DNA of 64,000 nt, taken from assembly GCA_013151635.1 (NCBI GenBank), contig JAADHV010000097.1:1-64000 (forward strand), given 5' to 3'. How positions within the stretch are numbered: position 1 is the stretch's first letter; each line of letters starts with the position of its first letter. The notes below the pieces were generated by a model. It was not told the DNA's origin, did not search any database, and saw nothing but the letters and a program-made list of their open reading frames with translations. Both the position numbers and the translations under genes were made by a program. Shown one piece after another: positions 7,754-16,721 of the stretch. This DNA is from Deltaproteobacteria bacterium (GTDB lineage: Bacteria; Desulfobacterota; Desulfobacteria; Desulfobacterales; Desulfobacteraceae).

Positions 7754-9301
7754 CTATTGGAAATTTCCCAAACCGCTCAAGCCTGAATCTCCCGGCGCTC
7801 GCCGCAATAGTTCTTTTATCGCCTCTGCAAGGATTTCAATACCTTCTTCAATTTCATCCTTGTCCGTACAGGCCCAGCTCAACCTGAAAGATTTTACAAA
7901 CCGCTGATCCATATCAAACAAAGGGCCCGGCAAAAAATTAATCCCCTTGTCTATGGCAGATAACAGCAATGCAATGCTGGAATATCCTTCCGGAAGGGTT
8001 ACCCAGAGGGAAAAACCACCTTTCGGAAATGTCCAGTTCACCCCTTTGGGCATCAATTGTTTTAAACATTCCAGCATTGTATTTCTTCGGTCAAGATAAA
8101 TTTTTCTAATGCGGCTCAGGTGTTCATCATACCTTCCTGACTGGAAAGACTTTAATGCAATTCCCTGCATTAAGGGCGGGCATGAATGGTCCACCAGCCT
8201 TTTTAATTTTGTAAAAGCACGAATATTCACGGCAGAACTGATCATCCAGCCTACCCTTAATCCCGTCATTAATGATTTTGACAAAGAAGATATAATGATT
8301 GTCTGTTCGCTGCCAAGAGAATTTAAAAAACTTTTCAAGCTTGAACCTTCAAGCCTTATATCCTGAAATATTTCATCGGCAAGAATCATGGCTTTGTTTT
8401 TCCTGGCCCATTTAACCAGGTATTCATGACGTTCGGGCGCCATATCCGTTGCCATTGGATTATGAAATTCAGGGCACACATACAAAAGAAAAGAATGGCC
8501 TGCAAAATAATCCAGGTATTCCGGAACAGGCCCGGATTCGTCTCGTTGTATTGTGTCAACCCAGTTGCCATGAGCGGAAAATGTTTCCGTGATTCCCCGG
8601 AAACAGGGCGCCTCACAGATAATATTATATTTTTTCACAGCCGAATACATCGCTACAAGGGTTGCGGCCTGCTGAGATCCGTTCGTTATCAATACCTGGT
8701 CAGGCATAATATGAACCCCTTTTTTTGCGTACCTGGATGCAATTTCCTGCCTGAGTTCAATAAGCCCCTGGGAATCGCCACTTGTTATATATTTTTCCTG
8801 ATCGTCTTTTAGCGCATCTTTGACAAGCGTCTCAAAAAAACCCGGCTCATGAAGTCCGGGGTCTGGAACCCCTTTGCCAAAACTTATAAGGCCAGGCTGC
8901 CGGGCAAGCCCCATAAGCTCCAAAAGGCCTTCTGATATACCCCTTCTTAATTGCTGGGCAGCAAATTTTAATTCCGGCCTTGCATGCACGCTTCCGAATC
9001 CGTTAAAATTTCCCTGAATTTGATCCATGGAATTTTTTTTTTCACGGCTCTCCTTGCTTTCGAAATCCTCAATAAAAGTCCCTCTGCCCACATGGCATTT
9101 TGTAAAACCCTGTTTGGAAAGATCCTCCAATGCCCTTCTTATGGTGGCCTGGGTAACGCCTACTTTTTTGGCAAAAGCTGTAACTGAGGGCAGCTTATCC
9201 CCAGGCTTGAGTTCCTTGTCAAAGATGGCCTGCTTTACCCGGTCCCTTATTTGAACATATAATGGACTGTCTGCCTTTTTATCGATTTCAATCTTAATCA
9301 T
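7754..9301 (-). CDS. MocR-type regulator (GntR HTH fused to class I aminotransferase fold)
   Basis: A 515-aa protein. The N-terminus is a GntR winged HTH (PLYVQIRDRVKQAI, then KPGDKLPSVTAFAKKVGVTQATIRRALEDL). Residues ~125-500 are a fold-type I aminotransferase domain with the PLP lysine in SSLSKSLMTGLRVGWM. This architecture defines MocR regulators (GabR, PdxR, TauR), although some members are true aminotransferases such as LysN/2-aminoadipate transaminases. The substrate is unknown. The 11-bp tandem repeat just upstream fits the direct-repeat operators of MocR proteins and suggests autoregulation. The start at 9301 follows AAGGAGG. Confidence 0.9.
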   Translation of the reverse strand: MIKIEIDKKADSPLYVQIRDRVKQAIFDKELKPGDKLPSVTAFAKKVGVTQATIRRALEDLSKQGFTKCHVGRGTFIEDFESKESREKKNSMDQIQGNFNGFGSVHARPELKFAAQQLRRGISEGLLELMGLARQPGLISFGKGVPDPGLHEPGFFETLVKDALKDDQEKYITSGDSQGLIELRQEIASRYAKKGVHIMPDQVLITNGSQQAATLVAMYSAVKKYNIICEAPCFRGITETFSAHGNWVDTIQRDESGPVPEYLDYFAGHSFLLYVCPEFHNPMATDMAPERHEYLVKWARKNKAMILADEIFQDIRLEGSSLKSFLNSLGSEQTIIISSLSKSLMTGLRVGWMISSAVNIRAFTKLKRLVDHSCPPLMQGIALKSFQSGRYDEHLSRIRKIYLDRRNTMLECLKQLMPKGVNWTFPKGGFSLWVTLPEGYSSIALLLSAIDKGINFLPGPLFDMDQRFVKSFRLSWACTDKDEIEEGIEILAEAIKELLRRAPGDSGLSGLGNFQ

Positions 9302-9319
9302 GGTGCCTCCTTAGAATCA

Positions 9320-9341
9320 ATATAGTATTAATATAGTATTA
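9320..9341. promoter_or_regulatory. tandem 11-bp repeat, candidate MocR operator
   Basis: ATATAGTATTA occurs twice back to back (9320-9330 and 9331-9341), and a partial third copy follows. On the minus strand this reads as repeated AATACTAT half sites one helical turn apart. It lies directly upstream of the ribosome binding site of the MocR gene. MocR proteins are known to bind direct repeats, so this is a plausible autoregulatory operator (inference). Confidence 0.5.
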
Positions 9342-9511
9342 ATATATTTTAGTCAATAAAAAAATGGATCTTGCCCTGTTTATTTTTCCTTAGTATAATT
9401 AATAAAATATCAAATATTGTACATGGCACTGCCTGGCGCAACCATGGGCAAAGACAAAATTAAATTATAAATACCTGACAGAAATTTTATTTTCAACCAC
9501 CGGTAATTCTT

Positions 9512-10288
9512 ATGAATATACTGATTTTTAAAATTAATTTAATTCTAATTATTTCTTTCGTCCTCACTTGCCCCTTGAATGCTTTTTGCGATAATGCGCT
9601 TACCGCAGACGATCTTGTCTATCTGACTGAAAATTTTCCTCCACACAATTATATAAAAGATGGCCGCCTTGTTGGTGCTTCCGTGGAAATACTTGAAATG
9701 ATCTGGAAAAAACTTGGGTCTTTAAAAACAAAAAACGACATTAAGTTAATTCCATGGGCAAGGGCAATAAAAAGAATGAAAAACGAGCCCAATATCGTAT
9801 TGTTCGGCATGGGATTTTCTGTTGACCGGATCAAAAAATTCCATTGGGTTGGGCCCTACTATACCCACTCACTATCCTTAATCGCAAAAAAAGAAGAAAA
9901 AATTAAAATAAATGCTCTGGAAGACGCAAAAATGTTCCTGATCGGCGTTGTCCGGGAAGATGTGGGCCATCAGATGTTAATTAACCTTCATTTCCAGGCG
10001 TCAAACCTTGACCTGTCCAGCGACATTGACGTCTTATTTAATAAACTCAAATACGATAGATTCAATTTGATATGCTATGTTGAACCGGCATTTTTTAAAT
10101 ATATGGACAAGCACAACCTTAACAAAGATCTTTTTGAACCCGTTTTCCAGGTGTCCGATATGAGATCAGGGTTTGGATTCAGTAAAGAAATCCCTGGTTA
10201 TTTGATCCTGAAATTCCAAAAAGCACTTGATGAATTAAAAAATAACAAATCCATCAATAAAATTCTAAAAAAATATAAAATGGAATAG
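9512..10288 (+). CDS. ABC transporter substrate-binding protein, family 3 (amino-acid type), orphan
   Basis: A 258-aa protein with an N-terminal signal sequence (about residues 1-26, ending near NAFCDN). The mature part has the periplasmic-binding-protein family 3 pattern: YLTENFPPHNYIKDGRLVGASVEI, then IPWARAIKRMKNEPN and WVGPYYTHSLSL. Proteins of this subgroup often act as stand-alone sensors or scavengers. No cognate permease or ATPase is adjacent, because the following transporter has its own family 5 binding protein. It reads divergently from the MocR gene. The ligand cannot be predicted. Confidence 0.82.
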   Translation: MNILIFKINLILIISFVLTCPLNAFCDNALTADDLVYLTENFPPHNYIKDGRLVGASVEILEMIWKKLGSLKTKNDIKLIPWARAIKRMKNEPNIVLFGMGFSVDRIKKFHWVGPYYTHSLSLIAKKEEKIKINALEDAKMFLIGVVREDVGHQMLINLHFQASNLDLSSDIDVLFNKLKYDRFNLICYVEPAFFKYMDKHNLNKDLFEPVFQVSDMRSGFGFSKEIPGYLILKFQKALDELKNNKSINKILKKYKME

Positions 10289-10536
10289 CATCCGCAGCAA
10301 AAAGAACTTAACTTTACTGCCAAAACATATCTTAGCCTACAGAATCGACAAAGTTTACTAAAAATAATTGAGCTTGTACGCAAAATATATGTTTTATAAT
10401 GCAATAAATTAAAAAAGGATTGATATCTTCAAGAAAAAATACTATTGAAGCACAGGTAAAATTCCAGAGACAAAGCAAAGTTTATGGATATTGTTTTGGG
10501 GAAAACTTTTATCAACATTTTAGAAAGGATTTAAAC

Positions 10537-12273
10537 ATGAAAAAAATTTTAATCTTTCTTACATCGGCCCTTTTATGTCTGGCGCTTTTTCTGCCTGCAA
10601 ATGCAGCAGACAACAGCACTTTTGTAAAAGCAGATTACGGAACCGTGAGAACGCTCGATCCTGCTACAGTATATGATACTACAAGCGGAATGAGGGTTTA
10701 CAACATCTACGAAAGGCTCATTGCCTTTGACGGCGCATCCACTGAAAAATTCATTCCTGAACTGGCAACCAAGGTTCCAACCGTTGCCAATGGCGGTATT
10801 TCCAAGGATGGAAAAACCTACCGCTTCACAATAAAAAAAGGCATTAAATTTCATAACGGCGCAATCATGACGCCAAAAGATGTTGAATATTCTTTTGAAC
10901 GCGGAATGATAGTTGACCAGGCCGGCGGCCCCCAGTGGATGATGCTTGAGGCTATTACAGGCAAAGGCGGCACAAGAGACAGCGATGACAAAATAATTGA
11001 CGGCGTTTTCAAAAAAATAATGGATGCTGTTGAAGTGGACGGTAATGACGTTGTATTTCACCTTCCGGCCCCATATCCACCCCTGCTTGGAATCATCCAG
11101 TACGCAAGTTCCTCAATTGTTAATAAAAAATGGGCTGTTGAACACAATTGCTGGGATGGCAGGCTTGAAACCGCAGCAAAATACAATAACCCTGATTTTA
11201 ACACTGAACCATTACAGAAAATCACCAATGGGACAGGCCCTTATACCTTAAAAGAATGGATTCCTTCAAATCAATTCGTCTTTGAAAGATTTGACGGGTA
11301 CTGGGGTAAAAAACCATATTTTAAAACCGCTATTGTAAAATATGTCCCGGAATGGACAACCAGAAAGCTTATGCTTCAAAACGGCGATGCAGACCAGGTC
11401 GTCCTTGATCCGACATATGTCAAAGAAGTCGAAGCAATGAAAGGCGTGAAAATTTACAAAGTTCCGCAATTGTCATACTCTGCTGCCATATTCTGCCAGA
11501 AAATCAACCCTGCAGGCAACCCTGACATCGGCAGCGGGAAACTTGACGGCAATGGTATACCACCAAACTTTTTTTCCGATATCCATGTAAGAAAAGCCTT
11601 TTCACACAGCATAGACTGGAAAGCCATGAAAGAAGATGTGGGCATGGATCTTATTGAACTCCCAGGGTCTCCAAACTGCAAAGGCCTGCCATATTACAAA
11701 GATGTTCCCCTTTATGAATTCAGTGCAAAAAAAGCCAAAGCGGAAATCAAACAAGCCTTTGGCGGAAAAGTATGGGAAAAAGGGTTTAAGATGACCATTA
11801 CCCATAACACCGGGAACGCCATGAGAGAAGCTGCTGCAAACATGATGGCTGAAAACATGATGGCATTGAATCCCAAATTCCACATTGAAGTCAGGAATGT
11901 TGCCTGGAAAGATTATACTGTAAAATACCGCCAGTATGCCTACCCTGTTTTCATCATCGGATGGGGCGCGGACTACCCGGATCCCCATAATTTTCTCTAT
12001 ACTTTCATGGATTCAAATGGCGTGTATGGAAAATATACCGGATTCAAAAATGCAGAAGTTGACGCGCTTTGTGATGCAGGCATTAAGAATGTAGAACCCG
12101 CCAAGAGAAGAGAAGTCTATTCAAGGCTTCAGGATTTATGGCATGACCTGGCAATAGGCAATACTGTTTATCAAAGAACACTTGTTAAACCATACCGCTC
12201 CGACATTAAAGGATTTGTTGGTAATCCCATGTTCAGCGACGCACATGAATACCTGAAAAATCTTTATAAATAA
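10537..12273 (+). CDS. peptide/nickel-type ABC transporter substrate-binding protein (family 5)
   Basis: The ATG at 10537 follows AGAAAGGA and begins a clean signal peptide (MKKILIFLTSALLCLALFLPANA), so the 39-residue extension in the track is rejected. The mature protein (578 aa total) is a family 5 extracellular binding protein: RTLDPATVYDTTSG, then YRFTIKKGIKFHNG, TGPYTLKEW and WGADYPDPHNFLYTF. It delivers oligopeptides or similar ligands to the permease pair encoded next. Upstream (10289-10536) a TATAAT at 10395-10400 may be a -10 box without a clear -35. A strong hairpin follows the gene. Confidence 0.92.
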   Translation: MKKILIFLTSALLCLALFLPANAADNSTFVKADYGTVRTLDPATVYDTTSGMRVYNIYERLIAFDGASTEKFIPELATKVPTVANGGISKDGKTYRFTIKKGIKFHNGAIMTPKDVEYSFERGMIVDQAGGPQWMMLEAITGKGGTRDSDDKIIDGVFKKIMDAVEVDGNDVVFHLPAPYPPLLGIIQYASSSIVNKKWAVEHNCWDGRLETAAKYNNPDFNTEPLQKITNGTGPYTLKEWIPSNQFVFERFDGYWGKKPYFKTAIVKYVPEWTTRKLMLQNGDADQVVLDPTYVKEVEAMKGVKIYKVPQLSYSAAIFCQKINPAGNPDIGSGKLDGNGIPPNFFSDIHVRKAFSHSIDWKAMKEDVGMDLIELPGSPNCKGLPYYKDVPLYEFSAKKAKAEIKQAFGGKVWEKGFKMTITHNTGNAMREAAANMMAENMMALNPKFHIEVRNVAWKDYTVKYRQYAYPVFIIGWGADYPDPHNFLYTFMDSNGVYGKYTGFKNAEVDALCDAGIKNVEPAKRREVYSRLQDLWHDLAIGNTVYQRTLVKPYRSDIKGFVGNPMFSDAHEYLKNLYK

Positions 12274-12296
12274 TATTCCTCAAAATATAAACTAAT

Positions 12297-12328
12297 GCCC
12301 TGCAGGGGGCTTACCCCCCCTGCAGGGC
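12297..12328 (+). terminator. intercistronic hairpin between binding protein and permease genes
   Basis: GCCCTGCAGGGGG and CCCCCTGCAGGGC form a perfect 13-bp GC-rich stem with a 6-nt loop. No uridine run follows, so it is more likely an mRNA-stabilising or partial-attenuation element than a full terminator. Such hairpins commonly raise binding-protein mRNA above permease mRNA in ABC operons. Confidence 0.7.
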
Positions 12329-12356
12329 CAACAAGCAATTTTAAGATGGTGCAGTT

Positions 12357-13385
12357 TTGGCAACATTTATAACAAGGCGTTTAATTTTACTGGTCTTTGT
12401 GATGATCGGGGTTTCCATACTCATATTCGGTCTGATGATGACCTTCAGCCCGGAAAGAAGGGCTGCAGCTTTTGTCACCACCCCTCAAATGGCAAAAGAT
12501 ATCCCGATGTTAATCAAAAAATACGGATTTGACAAACCATTTTATGTTCAATATTTCACCTGGATAAAAGAAGTATCCCATCTCAATCTCGGGTATTCCC
12601 TTGTTGCATCGAGATCGGTTTTTGATGCATTCTTATATTACTTTCCCATCACCCTTGAGTTGAATCTTTTTGCCTCCCCTTGTATTATCCTCTTTGGCAT
12701 ATGGATGGGCACAATAGCCGGAATAAAACCTAATTCATTCTTTGATCATTTTTCCAGGATTTTTTCCATTATCGGATGGTCCCTGCCCACGTTTCTTTTT
12801 GCCCTTGTCCTGATGATGATTTTCTACGGATATTTCCCATGGTTCCCCCCGGGCGTGCTGAGCGACAAACTTACAATGTTTGTAATGAATTCAAATGATT
12901 TTATCCGGTATACACACCTTTATACAATTGACGGCATTTTAAACGGAAGACTTGATATTACACTTAATGCACTAAAATATCTTGCCCTGCCCGTATTAAC
13001 CGAAACTATCGTTATCTGTGCGCTCCTTATGAGGGTAATGAGATCCGGAATGCTAGAAGAAATGTCAAAGGATTATATCATCACTGCCATGGCAAAAGGT
13101 GCGGATAAAAAAACGATCTATTTAAAACATGCAAGGCGGAATGCCTTGATCCCGGTTATCACAATTGCAGGGCAGCTGATTGCATCCCTGATGGAGGGCA
13201 GCATTGCTGTTGAAATCATATTCAACCGCCAGGGTATAGGCTGGTGGCTTGCCTCATCGGCGACACAGCTTGACATGCCTGTGCTGATGAGCATGTGCCT
13301 TGTCATGGCAGTGGTCTTTGTCTTATCAAACCTCTTTGTCGATCTTATCTATGCATATATAGACCCGCGGATACGACTAAGTTAA
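12357..13385 (+). CDS. peptide ABC transporter permease (DppB/OppB type)
   Basis: A 342-aa integral membrane protein with the DppB N-terminal helix (FITRRLILLVFVMIGVSILIFGLM) and about six transmembrane segments. The EAA/cytoplasmic coupling loop is DYIITAMAKGADKKTIYLKHARRNALIPV. It starts with TTG at 12357 because no ATG is in frame before the first helix. It pairs with the downstream DppC-type permease. The large extracytoplasmic segment between early helices (YGYFPWFPPGVLSDKL...) is typical of the family. Confidence 0.92.
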   Translation: MATFITRRLILLVFVMIGVSILIFGLMMTFSPERRAAAFVTTPQMAKDIPMLIKKYGFDKPFYVQYFTWIKEVSHLNLGYSLVASRSVFDAFLYYFPITLELNLFASPCIILFGIWMGTIAGIKPNSFFDHFSRIFSIIGWSLPTFLFALVLMMIFYGYFPWFPPGVLSDKLTMFVMNSNDFIRYTHLYTIDGILNGRLDITLNALKYLALPVLTETIVICALLMRVMRSGMLEEMSKDYIITAMAKGADKKTIYLKHARRNALIPVITIAGQLIASLMEGSIAVEIIFNRQGIGWWLASSATQLDMPVLMSMCLVMAVVFVLSNLFVDLIYAYIDPRIRLS

Positions 13386-13409
13386 AACATTAACAATAGA
13401 AACAAAATT

Positions 13410-14315
13410 ATGTTAGAAAATCATCCAAAATTAAAAGAAATAAGATTTACACTATACCGGATTTTTAAAAATCCAACAGCTTTTATGGGGTTTGCCCTTC
13501 TTCTTGTTTTCACTTTCATTGCTGTATTCGCTCCTAAGATCGCTCCCCCAAAGAACCTCAGCAATCCTTATATGATACCCCACCATGGTTATAGTGTTAC
13601 ACCGAAAGCACCTTCTGAAAAACATATTTTCGGAACAACCACCGGACAGTATGACATTTTTTACGGTATTGTCTGGGGGACTAGAACGGCTTTTCGAATC
13701 GGGATATTTGTAATCAGTATCGCTCTTTTAATCGGCGTGTCAATAGGTACAATAGCCGGATATTACGGGGGGATTATTGATGAAATAATCATGCGGCTGG
13801 TGGACGTTGTTTTTGCCATTCCTTTTCTGGTTCTTGCCATGGCCATTGTTGTAGCTTTCGGCAGGGGGCTTGACAATATAATGTACGCTATAGCGGCCGT
13901 TGCCTGGCGAAATTATGTAAGGGTAATCAGGTCCGGGATTCTCACCCTTAGAGACCAGGATTTTATCCAGGCGGCAAAAATAATGGGTGTGTCTGATATT
14001 AAAATTATGATCCGGCACATCATTCCCAATGCTGTCTTTCCTGTCATGGTCATTGCTTTTATGGAATGCGGTTCAGTTGTTTTAACAGCAGCCTTCATGA
14101 GTTTCCTCGGCCTTGGGGCACCAAAAGGCTATGCAGACTGGGGCCAGATGGTTGCCATGGCCAGGAACTATATTGTCGGCCCGCCCGGTGATCCTTTAAA
14201 ATTCTGGTACACCATTATAATTCCGGGAACAGCAATTATTCTTTTTGTTCTGGCATGGAACCTTATAGGGGATGCACTTCGTGATGCATTTGATCCAAAG
14301 CTCAGGAGACAATAA
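13410..14315 (+). CDS. peptide ABC transporter permease (DppC/OppC type)
   Basis: A 301-aa permease with an N-terminal OppC-N-type helix (NPTAFMGFALLLVFTFIAVFAP), a periplasmic segment containing HIFGTTTGQYDIF and a C-terminal core with the coupling loop DFIQAAKIMGVSDIKIMIRHIIPNAVFPV. The last helices contain VLTAAFMSFLGLGAP, which is typical. It is 24 bp after the DppB gene. Together the two form the membrane channel for the binding protein and the two ATPases in this operon. Confidence 0.92.
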   Translation: MLENHPKLKEIRFTLYRIFKNPTAFMGFALLLVFTFIAVFAPKIAPPKNLSNPYMIPHHGYSVTPKAPSEKHIFGTTTGQYDIFYGIVWGTRTAFRIGIFVISIALLIGVSIGTIAGYYGGIIDEIIMRLVDVVFAIPFLVLAMAIVVAFGRGLDNIMYAIAAVAWRNYVRVIRSGILTLRDQDFIQAAKIMGVSDIKIMIRHIIPNAVFPVMVIAFMECGSVVLTAAFMSFLGLGAPKGYADWGQMVAMARNYIVGPPGDPLKFWYTIIIPGTAIILFVLAWNLIGDALRDAFDPKLRRQ

Positions 14316-14372
14316 GTTTTTTTGTCCCTGCCATGGCGTGAAAGCTATAAATAAATACGGGAATTTATTTTA

Positions 14373-15533
14373 ATGTCAAAGTTAATCGAAATAAAAGATC
14401 TGGTAACAAACTTTTATACCTATGAAGGCGTTGTCAAAGCGCTCAACAAAATAAGCCTCGATATTGACAAAGGCATTACATTCGGGCTGGTCGGTGAATC
14501 CGGCTGCGGCAAAAGCGTCACGGTCCGCTCAATTATGCGAATTGTCCAGTCCCCCGGAAAGATTGAAAGCGGACAGATTTTTTTCCACGAAGAAAATAAT
14601 GGCAGTACTTCTGACAGTGAACCTGTTGACCTGCTTTTGCAGACTGAAAAATATATGAGACATTTGAGGGGCAATAAAATTTCAATGATTTTTCAGGAAC
14701 CGAATGCAGCCTTAAACCCCATATTAAGTATTGGCGCCCAGGTGTCGGAGAGTTTTCTTTTTCATAAAAAAAAGGAAATGGCAGGAAAAATCCTTGAACA
14801 TCTTAGTGCGGAGGATGATACGACACTTCCTTTGATAAAACCGTTCTTGCGCTTTGCCTATACTAAATTAGCTGAAAACCCGCAGTCAGGTCTTTTGAAA
14901 CTTTTCAGCAGAGTACCGGTTTTAAAATTATGGGAAACAAAATTAAAGCAGGAGGCAAGAAGACGATCTGTTGAGATCATCGAGAAGCTCGCCATCCCGA
15001 ATGCCAGGAAAATTTTTGACAGCTTCCCCCATAATCTTTCCGGGGGAATGAAGCAGCGTATTGTGATTGCCATTGCACTTGCCTGTTCGCCCGTTCTATT
15101 GATAGCCGATGAAGCCACTTCAAATCTTGATGTAACTATTCAAGCCCAGATACTGGAGCTTTTAAATACACTGAAAAATGATATTATTTCCTCCATACTC
15201 CTGATCACTCATGATCTTGGAGTTGTAGCCGAGACCTGCGACAGGGTCGGGGTCATGTATGCCGGTAGCCTTTGTGAAGTTGCAGACGTAAAAGAATTAT
15301 TCCACAATCCCAGGCATCCTTATACAAAAGCTCTTTTAAACTCAGTGCCCAAGCGGGCTCAGGCAAAAAAGCTTGAAACCATAGAAGGAAGTGTTCCAAA
15401 CCTTGTGACCCCCCCGACAGGGTGCAGATTTCACCCGCGGTGCAGCCTTGCCATGGAAAAGTGCAAACAAAAAACTCCGCAAATAATGGATAAAGGCAAT
15501 GGCCACATGGTGGCATGCTATGCTGCAGCCTAA
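14373..15533 (+). CDS. peptide ABC transporter ATP-binding protein (DppD type) with an internal insertion
   Basis: A 386-aa ATPase, longer than the usual ~325 aa. Walker A is GESGCGKS (41-48), the Q-loop is MIFQEP (Q108), the signature is LSGGMKQR (222-229), Walker B is LLIADEATSNLD and the switch His is in LLITHDLGVV. The C-terminal oligopeptide-transporter extension with cysteines is GCRFHPRCSLAMEKC. Residues ~140-195, between the Q-loop and the signature, are an extra helical and charged segment (including LPLIKPFLRFAYTKLAENP) not present in standard DppD. It energises transport together with the following DppF-type ATPase. Confidence 0.9.
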   Translation: MSKLIEIKDLVTNFYTYEGVVKALNKISLDIDKGITFGLVGESGCGKSVTVRSIMRIVQSPGKIESGQIFFHEENNGSTSDSEPVDLLLQTEKYMRHLRGNKISMIFQEPNAALNPILSIGAQVSESFLFHKKKEMAGKILEHLSAEDDTTLPLIKPFLRFAYTKLAENPQSGLLKLFSRVPVLKLWETKLKQEARRRSVEIIEKLAIPNARKIFDSFPHNLSGGMKQRIVIAIALACSPVLLIADEATSNLDVTIQAQILELLNTLKNDIISSILLITHDLGVVAETCDRVGVMYAGSLCEVADVKELFHNPRHPYTKALLNSVPKRAQAKKLETIEGSVPNLVTPPTGCRFHPRCSLAMEKCKQKTPQIMDKGNGHMVACYAAA

Positions 15534-15580
15534 CTCCTTAAAATAACCAACAGAATAATTTTAAACCAGCAGATACTATT

Positions 15581-16615
15581 ATGGAAAAAATTTTCGAATT
15601 AAAAAACTTAAAAAAACATTACCCCATTCTGGGTGGTATTCTCCGCAAACAGGTAAATTCAGTAAAGGCTCTGGATGGCATAGACCTTGATATCTTCAGG
15701 GGCGAATGCCTGGGGCTGGTCGGAGAATCAGGTTGTGGTAAAACAACAACCGGCAAGGCGATCATTCGGCTTCACGATTCAACTAGCGGAGATATCAACT
15801 TTTATCGAAAAGGTTCTAAAACCCCTGTCAACATAGTCAATATGGGCAGGACCGAAATGAAAAGAAAAAATATCCGCAGCAAACTTCAGATGGTTTTTCA
15901 AGATCCCACAACTTCAATGAACCAGAGGATGATTGTAAAAAACATAATTGCCGAACCAATTCGTGAGACAGCGAAGCTAACCAGTAAGGATTTGCAGGAT
16001 AAAATAAAATCCCTGCTAAAATTAGTAGGATTAAATGACTACCATCTTTTAAGATACCCCCATGAGTTTTCAGGAGGCCAGCGGCAGCGTATTGCTGTGG
16101 CAAGGGCTATTGCAAGCAAGCCTGAATTCCTGGTTCTTGATGAACCGACATCCGCTCTTGATGTATCAGTACAGGCACAGATTTTAAACCTGCTCAAAAA
16201 ACTGCAGCAGGAATTGAACATGACCTATCTTTTTGTCACCCATCACCTGTATGTTGTAAAATATATCAGCACCCGCCTGGCAGTCATGTATCTTGGAAAA
16301 ATTGCCGAAATATCTCAAACAGATGACCTTTTTGATTCACCCATGCATCCTTATACCTTTGCATTGCTGTCTGCAATCCCTGATGTGGACGTGGATAAAA
16401 CCCCGAAACGGATCATTCTTAATGGAGATGTTCCAAGCCCCATTGATCCTCCCGAGGGGTGCCGGTTCCATCCAAGATGCCCTTTCGCAGCGGAGCAGTG
16501 TTCAGAAGATGAACCTGCTCTCGAGGATGTTGGTAAAGGACACAAAGTTGCCTGCCACCGAAAATTTGATATCTCAAAGCTTGTTCATGATAAGTATGGT
16601 AAAATTTATATCTGA
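15581..16615 (+). CDS. peptide ABC transporter ATP-binding protein (DppF type)
   Basis: A 344-aa ATPase with Walker A GESGCGKT, Q-loop MVFQDP, signature FSGGQRQR, Walker B FLVLDEPTSALD and the C-terminal cysteine-bearing extension GCRFHPRCPFAAEQC. The switch region reads VTHHLYVV where most homologues have SHDLxVV: the catalytic His is kept, but the following Asp is replaced by His. It is the last gene of the five-gene transporter and is followed by an AT-rich hairpin with a T run. Confidence 0.92.
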   Translation: MEKIFELKNLKKHYPILGGILRKQVNSVKALDGIDLDIFRGECLGLVGESGCGKTTTGKAIIRLHDSTSGDINFYRKGSKTPVNIVNMGRTEMKRKNIRSKLQMVFQDPTTSMNQRMIVKNIIAEPIRETAKLTSKDLQDKIKSLLKLVGLNDYHLLRYPHEFSGGQRQRIAVARAIASKPEFLVLDEPTSALDVSVQAQILNLLKKLQQELNMTYLFVTHHLYVVKYISTRLAVMYLGKIAEISQTDDLFDSPMHPYTFALLSAIPDVDVDKTPKRIILNGDVPSPIDPPEGCRFHPRCPFAAEQCSEDEPALEDVGKGHKVACHRKFDISKLVHDKYGKIYI

Positions 16616-16622
16616 TTCCATT

Positions 16623-16647
16623 AAATAAGGATAATTATCTTATTTTT
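16623..16647 (+). terminator. AT-rich stem-loop with T run after the peptide transporter operon
   Basis: AAATAA(G)GATAA pairs with TTATC TTATTT, with a single bulged G, and runs into TTTTT. It is a weak but correctly placed intrinsic terminator candidate, 8 bp beyond the DppF stop codon. Confidence 0.4.
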
Positions 16648-16721
16648 CCTGTACTTTAGTTAAAATTTATTTAATAATTAGCCCACTTAATTACCTTTTT
16701 AGCCCTGGCAGGAGAAATTGA

